In this document: positions 42,009 to 55,086 of the stretch, piece after piece | How the letters are laid out: each line of letters begins with the position of its first letter | Position numbering within the stretch: position 1 is the first letter of the stretch | NCBI RefSeq assembly: GCF_921293095.1 | Contig: NC_060259.1 | Location: forward strand, 27,225,812 to 27,289,811 | Reading direction: 5' to 3' | From: Ischnura elegans | Lineage: Eukaryota; Arthropoda; Insecta; Odonata; Coenagrionidae | DNA: 64,000 bases | The notes under the pieces: generated by a model | Told to the model about the DNA's origin: nothing | Seen by the model: only the letters and a program-made list of their open reading frames with translations | Databases searched by the model: none | Program-made: the position numbers and the translations under genes

Positions 42009-45000
42009 GTATGAAGGACGGTATGATATTGTAAATATTAGGCATACCTGTATTGTTATCAGCGGCTAAGGTGATGTTAGCGTGACACCAATGAATCTAA
42101 GTATTATTGGTCCTATATCATTGTTATCTTTCCGGTTTTACGTGTCTGAATTACTTTTTAACTCCAGCATTTCATTATTGTGGCTGGGGCCAACTGCTTT
42201 CGGAACTTGTTCCTAGCTATGATTTTCATTATTGTGACCGATGTGCTTCGTGAGGTTTTCTTATTTGAGTTGTGTTAATGCCGTATTGAAGCAGAATCAC
42301 CGTGTGTTTATTGTTATATTGACTACACGTTAAGTTAGTGTTTTCCGTTGCCGTTGAGATCCATTGCTGCGAGACCGATTGCGCGAGGTTAGCATCGTGT
42401 TTTGCGAGGTGGATCAGGAATGATAAACTTGCTGTTTTGGGAGCACTAGCAAATCGTGCAGTGGATAAAATATTTCAAAGAAGTGTCTAGAGATTTCTGT
42501 GGTCGGTATTATGTTTTCAGAGATGCAGTGACCTCCCCGGTATGTTGTTCTAGGTATGTGTCGTCTGCACGTGGTTGCGTGTGACCTTTAAATAGCTGTT
42601 GTGTGTGCATTCGTCGGTCGGGGATAAATTTTATGGTAATTTATTACATACCCCATTGATAAAGTATAAATTCCATGTGCAAATCGTCTTGTCATTACTG
42701 TACCTTGCCTATGTGTGAATTCCAATCGTAAACGTTGTGCTGCTCCTCACACGGCGTATTTGAGCTACGGTCTTTTTTACTTGGTTACTAGGTTTACACG
42801 TTGCGACAACACACTTCATAAAAGCATTTTGGGAATTTATAGGCTTAAGTAGAGCCATGTTGTGGTTGCTATCGTCTTTGTTGTTTACCTGAAGTAGTAC
42901 CGTTTCAGTTTATCCTTGAATGCGATTGTGTGCCCGCGACTTTGGATGGTAGGTTATATGATTTTCACTATGACACTTAGCCTTTCATTGGGTTTGGTTG
43001 CTTTATTTATGTGATTACTCTCGAAGTGGGACCGTTGAGAAGAACCGGCACATCCTGGTAAAATTTGCGTTACTCATCCATGCGCATTTCGCACCAATGC
43101 GAAACATCTAGTAATTTATGGGTTTCGTTTCCGTTTATGGGTTTCGCACCGGTCTTTAATCTTATATTGCGCGGTACTGCTGAAGAGCCGTTTTTTGAGT
43201 TAACAAGTGTTTTAGGGTGTAGATTTACGGGCATGCCCTCTGCACTTGCTGGTTTGGGTGGTAGATAAACATCTGGTACCCCCAATTCACGGAATGCAAA
43301 GAGCATTTTGTTATGAAAGGCAGTTTCATGCTAGACCTAGTGGTATTTGTAGAATTACGTAAATGAATAAAATGCAATATTGTTGATCTTATAATTGTTT
43401 TACTGTGTCATATCGTTTGTAAACTGGTACACTTTCTTTCGATCATGTTGGTTAGGGTGAGCAGGGTCGTGGTAAATTACGGAAAATATTTTCTTTTTTC
43501 TTTACCTAGTCCTGGTTCTTTGTTTATTGGCTATTTTTAACGTTTACCCCTGAAAGCGTGTGAAAAACTTGTGTTTGAGGTTACTCAAAATGGATACCTC
43601 GTGGCCAATAAACTAAACATAATTGCCCTTCCTTATTATTTTATGCTGAAATTAGGTGAGCGTATACGGCTGTGTAAGAGATAGTGTTACTTACAATGTT
43701 TTTTAACGTTAGAGTGGCAGCATTGCAAATTCAGTGGTACAGCTGGAGACCTGTAATGAGTTGGTCGCGTGAGTTTTGGAGATAGTTATCTTTACCAGTT
43801 ATCTGAAAGGGAACGTCTTTTGCATATTTATCGTAGGTAAGATCAAATGCGTGTGACAGCGTTTATTTATTTATTCCTTTAAAAACTCCTTTTTGAATGG
43901 ATAAGTTCTTGCATCCAGGAAATGGAAGAAGCTCATGGATCCCCATTGGTGCTACAAATGTGGAAGAAAAATGTTGTAGAGAAAGATTAATAGTTTCGGT
44001 TTTCCTCATCCAAGGCTATGAGTGATTGTGAATAATGTTGTATTGACTGCCCATCCCCTTCTACGACATTGTTCACTGCGTGTGGTGAAACATGCTGTGG
44101 AGTGACAGTGCACAACCCTAAAAATTGGGATATTTCATTGTGTATTACAAATTTGTTATCGGCGTTTTATCAGGGACTATCACAGAAGGATGAATTTATG
44201 AAAAGCTTTATTTTTGTGAAGTACTCAATCATACATTGTTCATAAGGGTGTTATGGTGTCAGGTTTCACTTCTTTCCCCCCCCCCAAGCATACACTAAGA
44301 CGTGATTAATATATACGTAAGGTTGAATGCTGGGATACTGTCAGTGATAGTATTTTTCAATGTGCAACAGGTTTATGGTGCAATCCCACTTAAGCTCTTT
44401 GCGTTGTGATTGTGAAAGTGGGCATCAATTGTGTATCGTTTACTTCAGACAAGTTATTTCTCTCCGCCATGTGAGGACATAAACGGATAAAAATGAGTGT
44501 TTCATATTGAAATTAGATGGTTCTAATTAAAATGAGGTCATGACTTCATTGCTTTGTTACCGACGTTGCCTATTACTGAGTTGAAAAATGAAATCTTTTC
44601 CAAGAATGTCTAGAAAAAATAATATAGCTGTAGTGGATTCTGAAACTATCATCAGACATAATGTCAATTCTTCTTAAATTCATCAGGAATTGATGGTACC
44701 AATATCCGTACCAGTGATACCAATCAAATTAAGGATGAGCTGGAAGGAACTACCCTTTTATTCCTCACATACTGATGTGGAAAGGTGCAAACAGGTCTTA
44801 TGACCTCTCTATGTAGCAACTTCGGAAGTATATGGCCTGAAAGGCATCTCGAAGCAGAATTGACTGCTGGTTAATATAAACGAAAGGGATCCAAATGCAT
44901 GGGTTAAAGGGAGTAGACGTGTGTGTGAGCACTATTTCCGATGGTAGTACATCTGGTGATGCCAGAGCATAACATCCTTTTATGAGGATAGCTCCTGTCA

Positions 45001-48000
45001 CAGCTTTTAGTTCAGCATCATAGCCTCTGGGACTAAAATCCAATGTTATTTTTTCCTTGGTCCAGATGTTTAATTTGGCATGCAGTTTTGTGTTCTCGCA
45101 TGATGGGCTAGGATTTGTATCTAACTGATTTGTATCCAATAGTGTCAAATGTTTTCATGGGCCGTTTAAATTTAAATAACTTGAGTGGTGTTCAGGGAGG
45201 ATACATGCCATTTAATGCTTGCTAGTGTAGGTGTGCCATAAGGTTCTCTGTTTCTTCACTCTTGATAACCATCTTCCAACTCAACTCTCACTGGAATGCT
45301 TGCCTTCTTAGATCTCACTTCCTCCTCCCATACTTACCCCTCCAGTTATAAATTCCTGCTCCTCTCTGCAGTCACACTTTCATTACCAACATTCTGGAAG
45401 TTAAAAAGCAGTGGATGGAACAAGATCTTAGTCTGAGATGATACTGGGATTTGCTGTGATGTTACATGTCTACATACTGCTATGTACACATATTGATGAC
45501 TCATAGTGTTACTATAACCATTAGTTGAGGGTATATACTTCATAGTTTTCCTTTCTTCAGGATTGTCGAGTGCAAGTAAAGCAGGTTATCTGGTTTAGAT
45601 GGTGTGAGCATTGGTCATGTAATCAGAGTGGTAATTGTTTGAATATTGTGGAATAACAGTGTTAGTAAATAAATTATTATGCAAAATGGAATGATTTTAG
45701 CCTCATTATTCCTGAGATGTATTTTAGCCAAACTATTTAATTTAGCACAGTCCCATAATGGGTTAGAATATGAGGTTGACTCCTCTGATGAAAGTCGTTA
45801 AATTTATTCTTAGTAATGTTTAAAACTTTTTATAAAATAGATCATGGACAGAAAAGTAATAACCCTGTAGCTGAAAATTTTAAATTCAGTTGTTTTGAAT
45901 TTATTTAGTCATCATAACCACCACATATTTTTCGTGCTTCACTGCTTTGAGCATTCCACACTATAATTGAGAATGTATTTTATCATTACCATTGAGTACA
46001 TTAAGCCAAATATTTGTTATTTGGTGATTATGGGTAGTTGTGATGTAAGTTATCACTGATTTGGGAGATGTTAGCTTTGTCATTCTCATTTTGCATTTTT
46101 TTTTATTTGTTATAAATTTTTACATGAGCACAGCTATGGTTTTTGCATCTTCAAGGCGGCTTAATAGGTCATTATGGTGTATTACATCGTGTGCTTGATG
46201 ACCTTGATACCCAGATTTCCCTATACTTCTACTCCTTGTTGACTTCCTATGCCCACTCACTGGGGTGATGACAGGATGATAGGTTTAGTTGAGCCTGCCT
46301 TAGGAGATTAGTGAAGAAATATCTTCTTCTGAATCGATGAATTTAAGGTATGTAAGCCAAGAGTCCAATGAATTGCCTATGCATATCCGGTCTGTATTAT
46401 AAGTCAGTATTCAAATTATTCAGTAATGGTATTTTGGGGGATTTGTTCTTCAGAATTATACAACTTACATGTTTTCCTATATGTGTTTAATTTTTTTGCA
46501 CAGTTCGACTTAGATTGTGTAGTCTAGATATGAAATGAGTGATTTTAATCTTACTTGAGCATAATTTTTGAGATTAGATTATAGTCAAACCAGTGGATTC
46601 TATCATTTGGCCATTAGTAAGTCAGCCAATTGGTGAAGACCATAGATGCCAGTTGGATAAAATGGGCTAAGGCGCCAGGGGGGCAGAACTACTGTGGTGG
46701 CTTTTGTTTACATCAGGTGATTACGTCAACGGGAATAAGTTTTTACCGATTATGAGATAGAGTAGATTTTGTCCTTATTTTTTTTTGATAATTCATTGAT
46801 CTGCAGAGGAAATCAACTTTGTATACTTATGATATCATGCTTTTCGTTCTGGGTAATGTACTATTCGGAATTGGATTTCTAATCACTTCAATGTTTATGG
46901 AAGATAATTTTTTTCTTTTGTGGTCATTTGTTTAAGAAAATTCATATTCGTAGGTTTAGTGTGATTATCCCTTGCTCAAGGACTTCTATACAATGTAGCT
47001 TCGACGATGTATTAATACCTTCCATTCTTATGGAATGGGTGTCATTTTAAGTAATCTTGCTGATTAAATTTTATATCTCCAATGATTTTTGTCTTCATCA
47101 TACCAATTGGAATGACCAAAACCCTTGCATTTTATGCCTACTTACAAGGAGAGGTCGCCAAAGTGATGTTCAGGATCTGGATGCGGATGTTATTTTCTTA
47201 AACTATATAGGTAAGGTAGAAAAAGTGTCACGGCTTTCTTCCACATAGGCCCGGGTTCGAGAGATATGCGCATGTAAATATTTCGCGCAGCATCAGGTCC
47301 CTTGAGTAAGCGCTTCCTCTAAACTACGGCCGTGGCGGTGCGGTCTAGGGCGTTAGTCCTGTGAGCTTTAGTATGTAAATAAGTTGGTGACCCGGGTTCG
47401 AGACCCAGCGCTGGCAATATTTTTTCTCTCTTCCAATTTCTGAAATCACTGTTACATTTTACCCCAATTCGCTTTAATTAGTTACTTCGCGGTTTTTTAA
47501 ATATAATATCAATTTATGGATTTTAAACGAAACTCCGAATTGTGCCTTACTACGCGAATAAGAGGACGTATATAAATACTTACGCGTGAATTTCCGGGGA
47601 ATTTAATCATCCTCGCCCTAGCCATTGCTCCCATAGCCTCTTCGTATATTCGTAATCTCAAGTCTTTCTTATCAACAAATAAACACCATTGCCTATCCTC
47701 ACATTCAGTTACTGACCCTAGCTAGTTTCCTCTTCCACCCATCCAGCACAATGATCCTGCTTTCCAGCAGCCTACCCAAGCCGTTTTCGAGGCCTTCTTT
47801 GTATACCTTTCACACCCGCTTTCACACAATTGGGCCTCGGCGCCTCATTCAGGGATTATCGAGGGTCAGTTGTGGACGCAGGGTTGTTGGGACGGAATGT
47901 CTTTGAAGGACGCTAGAAGGCAGGTCATAAGGGACGTATGGTGAGTGGAAGGACATTTTGTTGTAAAGATCGAGATTCGTTGGGAAGACAGTGCGTGGGC

Positions 48001-51000
48001 GGTTAGAAATCTAATGGAGGGAATGCCTGGTGGACATGAAATTTTGAATAAAAAATGTTTAAGCTGGAAAATACTGGTGCTTCAGGAATGTAAAAAAGGC
48101 ATTGAAAGTGGAGGCACACGCGTCAAAAACCGGGGTACGATTCACGAATGGATGTACAATCGGTTAATTGATGCGAGGCAGAGGTGTGCATCGGTGCACA
48201 TGATGAGCACATTACACGGAAATTCACGCGTAAGTATTTATATACGTCCTCCAATTCGCGTGGTAAGGCACAATTCGGAGTTTCGTTTAAAATCCATAAA
48301 TTGATATTATTTTTAAAAAATCGCGAATTAACTAATTAAAACGAATTGGGGTAAAATGTAACAGTGATTTCAGAAATTGGAAGAGAGAAAAAATATTGCC
48401 GGCGCTGGGTCTCGAACCCGGGACACCAACTTACATAGTAAAGCTCACAGGACTAACGCCCTAGACCGCACCGCCACGGCCGTAGTTTAGAGGAAGCGCT
48501 TACTCAAGGGACCTGATGCTGCGCGAAATATTTACATGCGCATATCTCTCGAACCCGGGCCTATGTGGAAGAAAGCCGTGACACTTTTTCTACCTTACCT
48601 ATATAGTTTAAGAAAATAACATCCGCATCCAGATCCTGAACATCACTTTGGCGACCTCTCCTTGTTAGCATTATTGTGCAGGCAGTGTGCTGACATTAAT
48701 TGCAAGATGGTCAGACATAAGGGAATCAAAAGTAGTACAGGAGAAACACAACTTAGGGAGAATGCTAATTATCAGGTCAATGAGGGTTTTTAGAGTTGGA
48801 GGTTAACCTGGTTGGTTCACTATTTATGACATTTAAACCAAAGGTTGATAATACATTGAGAAAGGATGACTTATGAGGGGAGTTACTTGATAGATCAATA
48901 TTAAAATCACCAAAAATTATGATGCCATCTGTGTGTTTAGAGATGAGGGAATTAACAGTTTCTGAGAAAAGGTCTGAGAAGTCACGAACTTCACCATTTG
49001 GTAAACGATATATCACACAAATAATGTATTTTTGTGAATTGACTGCTAGGATGGACACTGCACACTCTAACACAGATTCTACAGATTTATTGAATTTTAA
49101 GGTTTTTAGGCCTATGTAACACACCACCTTAGGACACACCACCACACTTCATTCTTTGACGGCAGAAGGATGAGATAAGATTGTATGTATATAATGTCAA
49201 TGTGGTGCAGAAACAAGTATTTTTTTGCTGCAAATCATAAATTAAGATTCAATGTAGTTATTTTTTCATCGGAACACAGGTTTTTATAATAGAAATATTT
49301 CATCACATTTCCACCTCTATAAAAATAATGATAATAGTATAAAAAAGTGGAAAAGTGCTAATCTGTTTCTATTATGGAATCCTTCCTCTCTAATCAAGCC
49401 AAAATTCTGCATTATTACGGTTATTTTTTTAATGTGACAAACAACTAACAATACCTACCCATCCCACTCCACTTAAACCAAGGGGGTTCATGAACCAGTG
49501 CTTACCATTGGTTCAAATGCTCAGATGATCTAATCCATTGGCCATGGTTAGTTGAAATTAAAATTTTCTTCAACCTGCAATTTTTAGTTTTCCAATGTAT
49601 CCTTCTTGGATTTGCAAATGTATGTAGCGATCTGTACGTTGAATGGAATTCTTATTAATTTGCTGTAGAGGAGCGTTTATTATTACGTCATTGGTTTGGT
49701 AGCCAAGATGGCTTACTTATACATCGGTGGCACACTCTCGGATGCTGGGCCGGAACTCCTTGAATATTCTGAAATTTCTCTGTAAAGAGATACTCACAAC
49801 ACCGAGATTTGAAGGTCGGCCTTACGGCTGAAAGTCAAACATGTATCCTCTGGTCCAACACCTTGGTGTGGTAAATGATGAGCCGCATGTAGTTTGAATC
49901 TTGTGATCTCTTGACTTCCTCTCTTTGGCCTCCAGATCCTTGAGAAGAATCCATTTTAGTTGTGTTTCTCTTTTATGCCCGAAGTGTTGTTTTTATGTGG
50001 ACCAGTGACGGTGTTGACTAGTGCAAGAGTCGAGCTAATTGTAATATACAGGCAATCACTTAAGTTTTAGAGTTAATAGGTAGGTGATGAATTTGATGAT
50101 CCCAATCCTATGTAATGCTTTTTCACTATGAATTCCATCCTTATGTGAGGAGAGAAAAGCTAGAGGGGCCCTATTCCAGACTGATAGAAATTGTAATTGC
50201 TCACGGTATTTGCATTGCAGTGTACTTTCAGCTTTCTCTTGAAATTTTGAATATGGGAGTACAGAGTATATTTGGGTACATTTGCTTTATGGTTGGCTCT
50301 GATAACATAATACGTTCTATCAATGCCTTGGGTGCTGAGTTGATGTTAAATGTCTTTCATGCCATGTATTACTGGTTTGCGTAGTACTTATAATTAGAGT
50401 AAGAAATACCTTAGGTTGGGGCGACGTGTGAATGAGTAGATTTTGGTGTGAAACGATGGAAGGATAGGGGGACGTGGGGCTGAATTTAGAGAAATCACAA
50501 TTGATCGTTGGTGGTATGAAACAGAATGATACATTTATTCAAGGAAAGGCGTGAGAAAGAAGATGAAACCCTCAAATATATCATGATTATGAGGAATAGC
50601 ACCAGGGAAAAGGAAATTAGTGGGAATGCGTTAGTGAAAGTGGTAATGCATTTTTTATTTTATTCTGAACCTGCAATGCAAAAAATAAACATAGCTGTAT
50701 TCTTTGTAGAAATGGAATATTGTTTAACGAAGTGATGTATGTTATTAGCTATTTAAATAATATGTCAGTTATTGGAAGATCTTTGGTGTCATGATTTGGA
50801 TTCTTCTTATGCTACTTAACTGGTATAGTAACTTACCGCTTTGAGACGGAGCATGATCTATATATGACGCACCGGACTCCGCCCAAATCCGAGTGTCATC
50901 AATAGATGACGGCTGGCTACACAATTAAAACATTTTCAGATCTGGGCAAAGTTAAAATTTTTACCTTTGAAAGTGTTAAACTAAATGAATTCTTGTTAAG

Positions 51001-54000
51001 ATTTAACTTAAATTCTGGTGATGGTGACAATGGAAAATGTTTGAATTTTCAATTAGATGAACTTTAATAGAAGAGGTCTCACAATTGACATTTGCACAAC
51101 ATCAGTGCCACCCTTGTCATAACTCATATTTTCAGCATCATCATTGTGTGTTGAAAAGCGGGACGATTTTTATAGCTTTTTTTGCAGCTGAGCTTCAAAC
51201 CTCGGCTGATTTTTTTTGGTTCATTTAAACAAATTTTGACTTTTAAGACCTAGTGAGGGAGTGATTAATTTAAATCACTTTTGAGAGCTACACACTCCAC
51301 AGTGGGGTAGAGGCAATGTGTAATGTCTTGTTCTGTTAATGGGCATTTGTACATCAGCATCCTACTAGTAGTTTGTTTAAATACCCAAGTTCCGATTTGG
51401 GATGATCAGAGTGTAGGAAGGTGTAGGGCTTATATTAGTATTAATACATTACTGTGCGGAATGGATGAGGTGTCAAGTGTTTTAAGTGGTGTTGGAATTT
51501 GCCTGGGAATCTTTGATTAGTCTCACACTATGGCAGAATGGGTCATGAGGGGAAGGTTGAGAGAGCATAATGCTGAACAGAGAGCTTTAAGATAAGTCAT
51601 TCCTTGGGCCATCGGGGATACCACTCTTTCAGCTTTTCTCTTCGTTTCTCAACTTCATGTTGATGTGATAAAATTTTAGAAAAATTGGCGTTTTCGCTTC
51701 GCTCTTCTGTTTTGTATGTTTTCTAAGAATCCTACTTTCTTGTTTCCCTCGAGGCACTTGTTGGTGATGTTCTTTTTTCTAAATTCTGAATTTCTTAATC
51801 CATTGAAATCGTCACTCTGGTTCTTCCTCATGGTGATCATTTTGCTGATGGGGTTGATAGTTCATCGTATAGGATTTGCTGTCATTGTCTATATCTTGTG
51901 TTTTTCTCTCCACTCATGTTTTAATTTTATTCAGTGTGGCAAAATATTTTTTGAGCTAAACTTGCAAGGCATGAAATGTATACTACTTCTGATGAGTACA
52001 AGATAAAAATTGAAATTAGCGTAAACCATCCCTGCTTTGCTCTATTGTTTGTCATGAAACAAATTTGATTTGTGTAATTTAAGGTTTAGGCTTGTCCTAT
52101 GGTGCTAATTAAATTTTGTAATTCATGAATGCATTTCAAATTACATTTCAGAATCTCGAACTCCATCTGTCATTAAGTCTGGTGAGTCCAGTTACTGTGT
52201 TGTGGAATGTGATGTTATAGAAGTAATTACCGTGTGCTATGGCTGGATCTTAACCATAACTTCTTGCTGATAGTTTTGAAAGCACATGCTTTTCTTCAAA
52301 GTTAATTGTTTTGAAAATTCAATCCGTTTTTGTCTGCATGTGCTATGAGTTCAGAATAATGCTTGCAACAGAAAGTGCATGTGCGAATCGTCAAAATTCA
52401 GAGGTGACTGTATATTTCTAATGGTGTACTGTCTAATTTTGACCCCTCTTTCTACAGATTTTATTCTTATTCAATATCCCATTATCTACAATTCCTTTCT
52501 AATTCATAATGTACCTGATGATCTTTTGTTTTTTTATCCATTCCTTTGGTCCTGTAATAGTCCTCCTTTGGTCACTTATTCCATGAATCTCTTATTCATT
52601 TGCCAATCTTTATTTTGAAGTTAGCTATTGAATGTATGTTGCATTATATTGTTTCGTTTTACTTAAATGCTATTACCTTTTGCTTGACCTACTGAAATTA
52701 GACTAAACATTTTGGAATGATGGAAAACTAGCAACGGGTGCTTCTGATCCATTGAAAATGATTGGTTATTAGGTCATGGTGGTATTCATAGGATGAAGAA
52801 ATTATGTGTATGGCACATAACAGGCAAAACTATTGCCCATTGCAGTACTTAATTCATTATTTTAGAGTTACTCTTCACTAATTCTTCAAGCTATTTCATT
52901 GTTTGGATGTTCTATTTTTAGCAGCATTGGCAGGCACCTGTCTGTTTCATTATTCTTATTAAGGAAGTTATTAGTTATGTATATGATTAATCAGAAGTTC
53001 TCTAATCATCAGTTCAAGGGACAGAAAAGAGGGATATGAAAGTGTTATCTTTTCTGTTTGTTATCAGAACCAAAAGTACAGGTCAATGTGCTTCAACATA
53101 ATCATTGTATTTCCAAGTTCATCGTCATAACTGGTCCTAACATTGATATTAATGCAGCTCTTCTCTTATTTCTCTTACAAGCTAATGTTTGTTTTTAATA
53201 TCCAAATTTTAATCTCTTTAATGTCCTCAAATACCTTTTCTTAGATTTTTATCTATGGCCGTATCTATCTATATCATCCTTTTGTACCACATTGCAAATG
53301 CTTCCACTCTTGTTTTTCAGCTGCTGTCATTGTTGATGCCTCACTGCTTTAAAGAATCATACTCCAGATAGGAATGAATTGTTTCGTTTCTTGAAAATAT
53401 ATATTCTGGACGTACTAGTGGAGGCACCAGCCTCTCAAACTGCTTGCAAATTTAGTGGTCAAACTATGCATTTATGGGCATCAACTGTCTTGAATTTAAT
53501 CTTGTGATACCAGCTATCATAAGGCTTTATCTATTTTCTGGGTCCATCATTTGGCCCAGCTAGTTTTCCAAGTTCACATAACACAGTGGGTAGTGTTCAC
53601 AGTTTTACAGTCACAGGATATTGACTAGCATTGAAATTGTTTTGCATTATTATATAACAACTAAAATACCCTAAACAGCTGACAGTCATCTAAACTGTAT
53701 GATAACCAATTGTCAGCAATTGTTATCAATTGCAGACAAAATGAGAACATTGTCACAGCATAGATATGCAGTGATGATGTTTTCATGTCTTTGATTCTCT
53801 TCTTGATGCCTTTCTTCTCTTTCAGAATCAACGAAACCTAAAGTTGCGCGACCTTCTAATGATCGTATATCCAAGCCCACTGGAGAATCACGAGAGGAGA
53901 GGAATAACAGACGCAACCGGGAAGAAAGGCCGGCTGCTGCTACTGCTGATTTTGGGTAACATACTAGCATATAGCCTACTGAATTAACGCAGACTATGTC

Positions 54001-54847
54001 CTTGAGCGTAAGATGCTCCTTTCTGTTGGGAATGTATGCCTCAAATGTGATTTCTGATCTAATGGTATCTTACATTGAGATGAGAATAATGAGAACATAT
54101 TACAGTGTTGTTTTGGTTTTAACATGGAATGTAGAAACACAGTTTTATTTCATTACTTGACATATTCATGTTTCATATGTGTATAATTATACAATATGTT
54201 TGAATGATTCGTTAGCTCTTTAGCTGCTGTAAACGTAAGTGGTATGTTCACATGCCAGGCTTATGCATGCCTCTTCACCTATTCACCACACTTCTTCCTC
54301 CCTGTTGTGAGCTCAGTGCTTTTGCTATATGTAACAAGTAGATTTCCCAAGAGTGAGCAGCAGCGAAAGGGTCAATAGTTCACTATTATTATGTAATTAT
54401 TCTTCACTCCTCTTTTCTGTCAGTTTTGATTTCTGCACGATTCCCAATTTTAGTGACTCCTGATAGTGGAGATGATTATTGAGAAATTTAAGTCATTTCA
54501 TTTTCTTTAATTCATTTAATTCATAAAGTTATTTTTCTCCAAGTGCTCTTGGAATTTAAAAAAATTTAAGCTATGGTGTAATTAACATATTCTTTTGATT
54601 GTCATCCTTTTAAAAAAAATCTTTCCATACGCGAAGACAATGCTCATAATGTTTATTTTGGTATCTATCTTTGAAGTAACAGAGATGGAAACAATCGAGC
54701 AATGGAAGGAGGAGGGGATTATGGCCGTGGACGTGGGGGTCGTGGTGCAACTGGTCGGGGCATGGGGAGGGGCCGTGGGCGAGGTAGAGGAATGTTCGAC
54801 TCCAGAGGGAAGAGGGAGTTTGACCGTCAATCTGGATCTGACAAAAG
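41768..54847 (+). CDS. vig: vig / SERBP1 / HABP4-family RNA-binding protein, first four coding exons (3' part outside window)
   Basis: Exons are 41768-42008, 52152-52181, 53826-53955 and 54683-54847. All are GT-AG with agreeing phases and give 188 codons plus two bases. The N-terminus NRYELFLSEEDPLEILK is the Stm1/HABP4 N-terminal signature. A lysine/glutamate-rich stretch follows, then a SESTKPKVARPSNDR block and an RGG region with repeated GRGRG. MFDSRGKREFDRQSGSDK ends the last exon and is nearly identical to vertebrate SERBP1. Family members clamp onto 80S ribosomes, bind mRNA, and in Drosophila (vig) were found with RISC. The conserved GSGSHNWG block and C-terminal half are not seen before 64000, so intron 4 exceeds 9.1 kb or the assembly ends inside it. 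Confidence 0.92.
47144..48665. mobile_element. 1.5-kb fold-back element with tRNA-like motifs in both arms
   Basis: Arms at about 47144-47597 and 48214-48665 are near-identical inverted copies (ends ACAAGGAGAGGTCGCCAAAG). A 615-bp spacer separates them. Each arm has a Pol III B box GGTTCGAGACC (47395-47405; minus 48408-48418) preceded by a tRNA-like GTGGCGGTGCGGTCTAGGG. A 119-codon frame in the spacer and right arm resembles no family I know. Confidence 0.82.
48666..49145 (-). pseudogene. Non-LTR retrotransposon endonuclease fragment
   Basis: The minus strand has IICVIYRLPNGEVRDFSDLF, then IIIFGDFNIDL, then GLNVINSEPTRLT and SDHLAINVS. These are the APE-type catalytic blocks (Y-R-P, GDFN, SDH). 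The reverse transcriptase is absent; the fragment stops where the fold-back begins. Confidence 0.72.
52152..52181 (+). CDS. vig: vig 30-nt microexon
   Basis: Flanked by TTTCAG and GTGAGT. Adds SRTPSVIKS between two phase-1 junctions and stays open. Because it is a multiple of three, skipping it keeps frame. Its joined sequence fits the family's pattern, but this is inference without transcripts. Confidence 0.75.
52182..53825 (+). other. vig intron 2 (1.6 kb)
   Basis: AT-rich, no recognised features. Confidence 0.6.
53826..53955 (+). CDS. vig: vig exon 3
   Basis: Acceptor CTTTCAG, donor GTAACA. Encodes ESTKPKVARPSNDR, SREERNNRRNREERP and an alanine-rich end ADFG. Highly charged and basic, as in family relatives. 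Confidence 0.88.
54683..54847 (+). CDS. vig: vig exon 4 (RGG box)
   Basis: Acceptor AACAG. Encodes NNRAMEGGGDYGRGRGG, GRGMGRGRGRGRG and FDSRGKREFDRQSGSDK, ending at GTAATT. Other-frame reading frames here are shadows. Confidence 0.92.
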
Positions 54848-55086
54848 GTAATTATTTTTATCGCCGTTTTGAGTGAGACTACTTTTGCCTGAGAACATGA
54901 GGAGTTAATTTTTGAACATGCAGTTTATGCTCATCTTTAATGACTTTTTCTGATTGGAATTAATTGTATATTTAGTTGCTTTAGTTTGCTACTTTTTTAA
55001 AAATATTCTTAGTTCTTTGTAATTAGTTCTAAATGTAGTAAAACACCTTTTTTGCTATCTTACATTCTAATCTGAAATTTAGTGTA

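Larger units (their letters stand above)
42009..52151 (+). other. vig intron 1 (10.1 kb)
   Basis: No coding exon was recognised. The first kilobase is relatively rich in CG dinucleotides, as expected after a housekeeping promoter. It contains the fold-back element (47144-48665) and an endonuclease fragment (48666-49145). 43000-47140 and 49150-52150 hold nothing I can classify. Confidence 0.55.

Noticed and set aside
42009-42034. Extension of vig exon 1 to a stop at 42034
   Set aside because: A donor GTATGA at 42009 and matching phase-1 exons downstream show this is intron read-through.
47321-47415. Possible tRNA gene
   Set aside because: A clear B box exists but the A-box region is weak, the acceptor stem does not pair well, and an inverted copy sits in the other arm; tRNA-like repeat, not a gene.
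47945-48304. 119-codon open frame in the fold-back element
   Set aside because: No family motif seen, and its 3' part runs into the inverted arm. Kept only as part of the mobile element.
53713-53970. Minus-strand 85-codon frame
   Set aside because: Shadow of vig exon 3 on the other strand.
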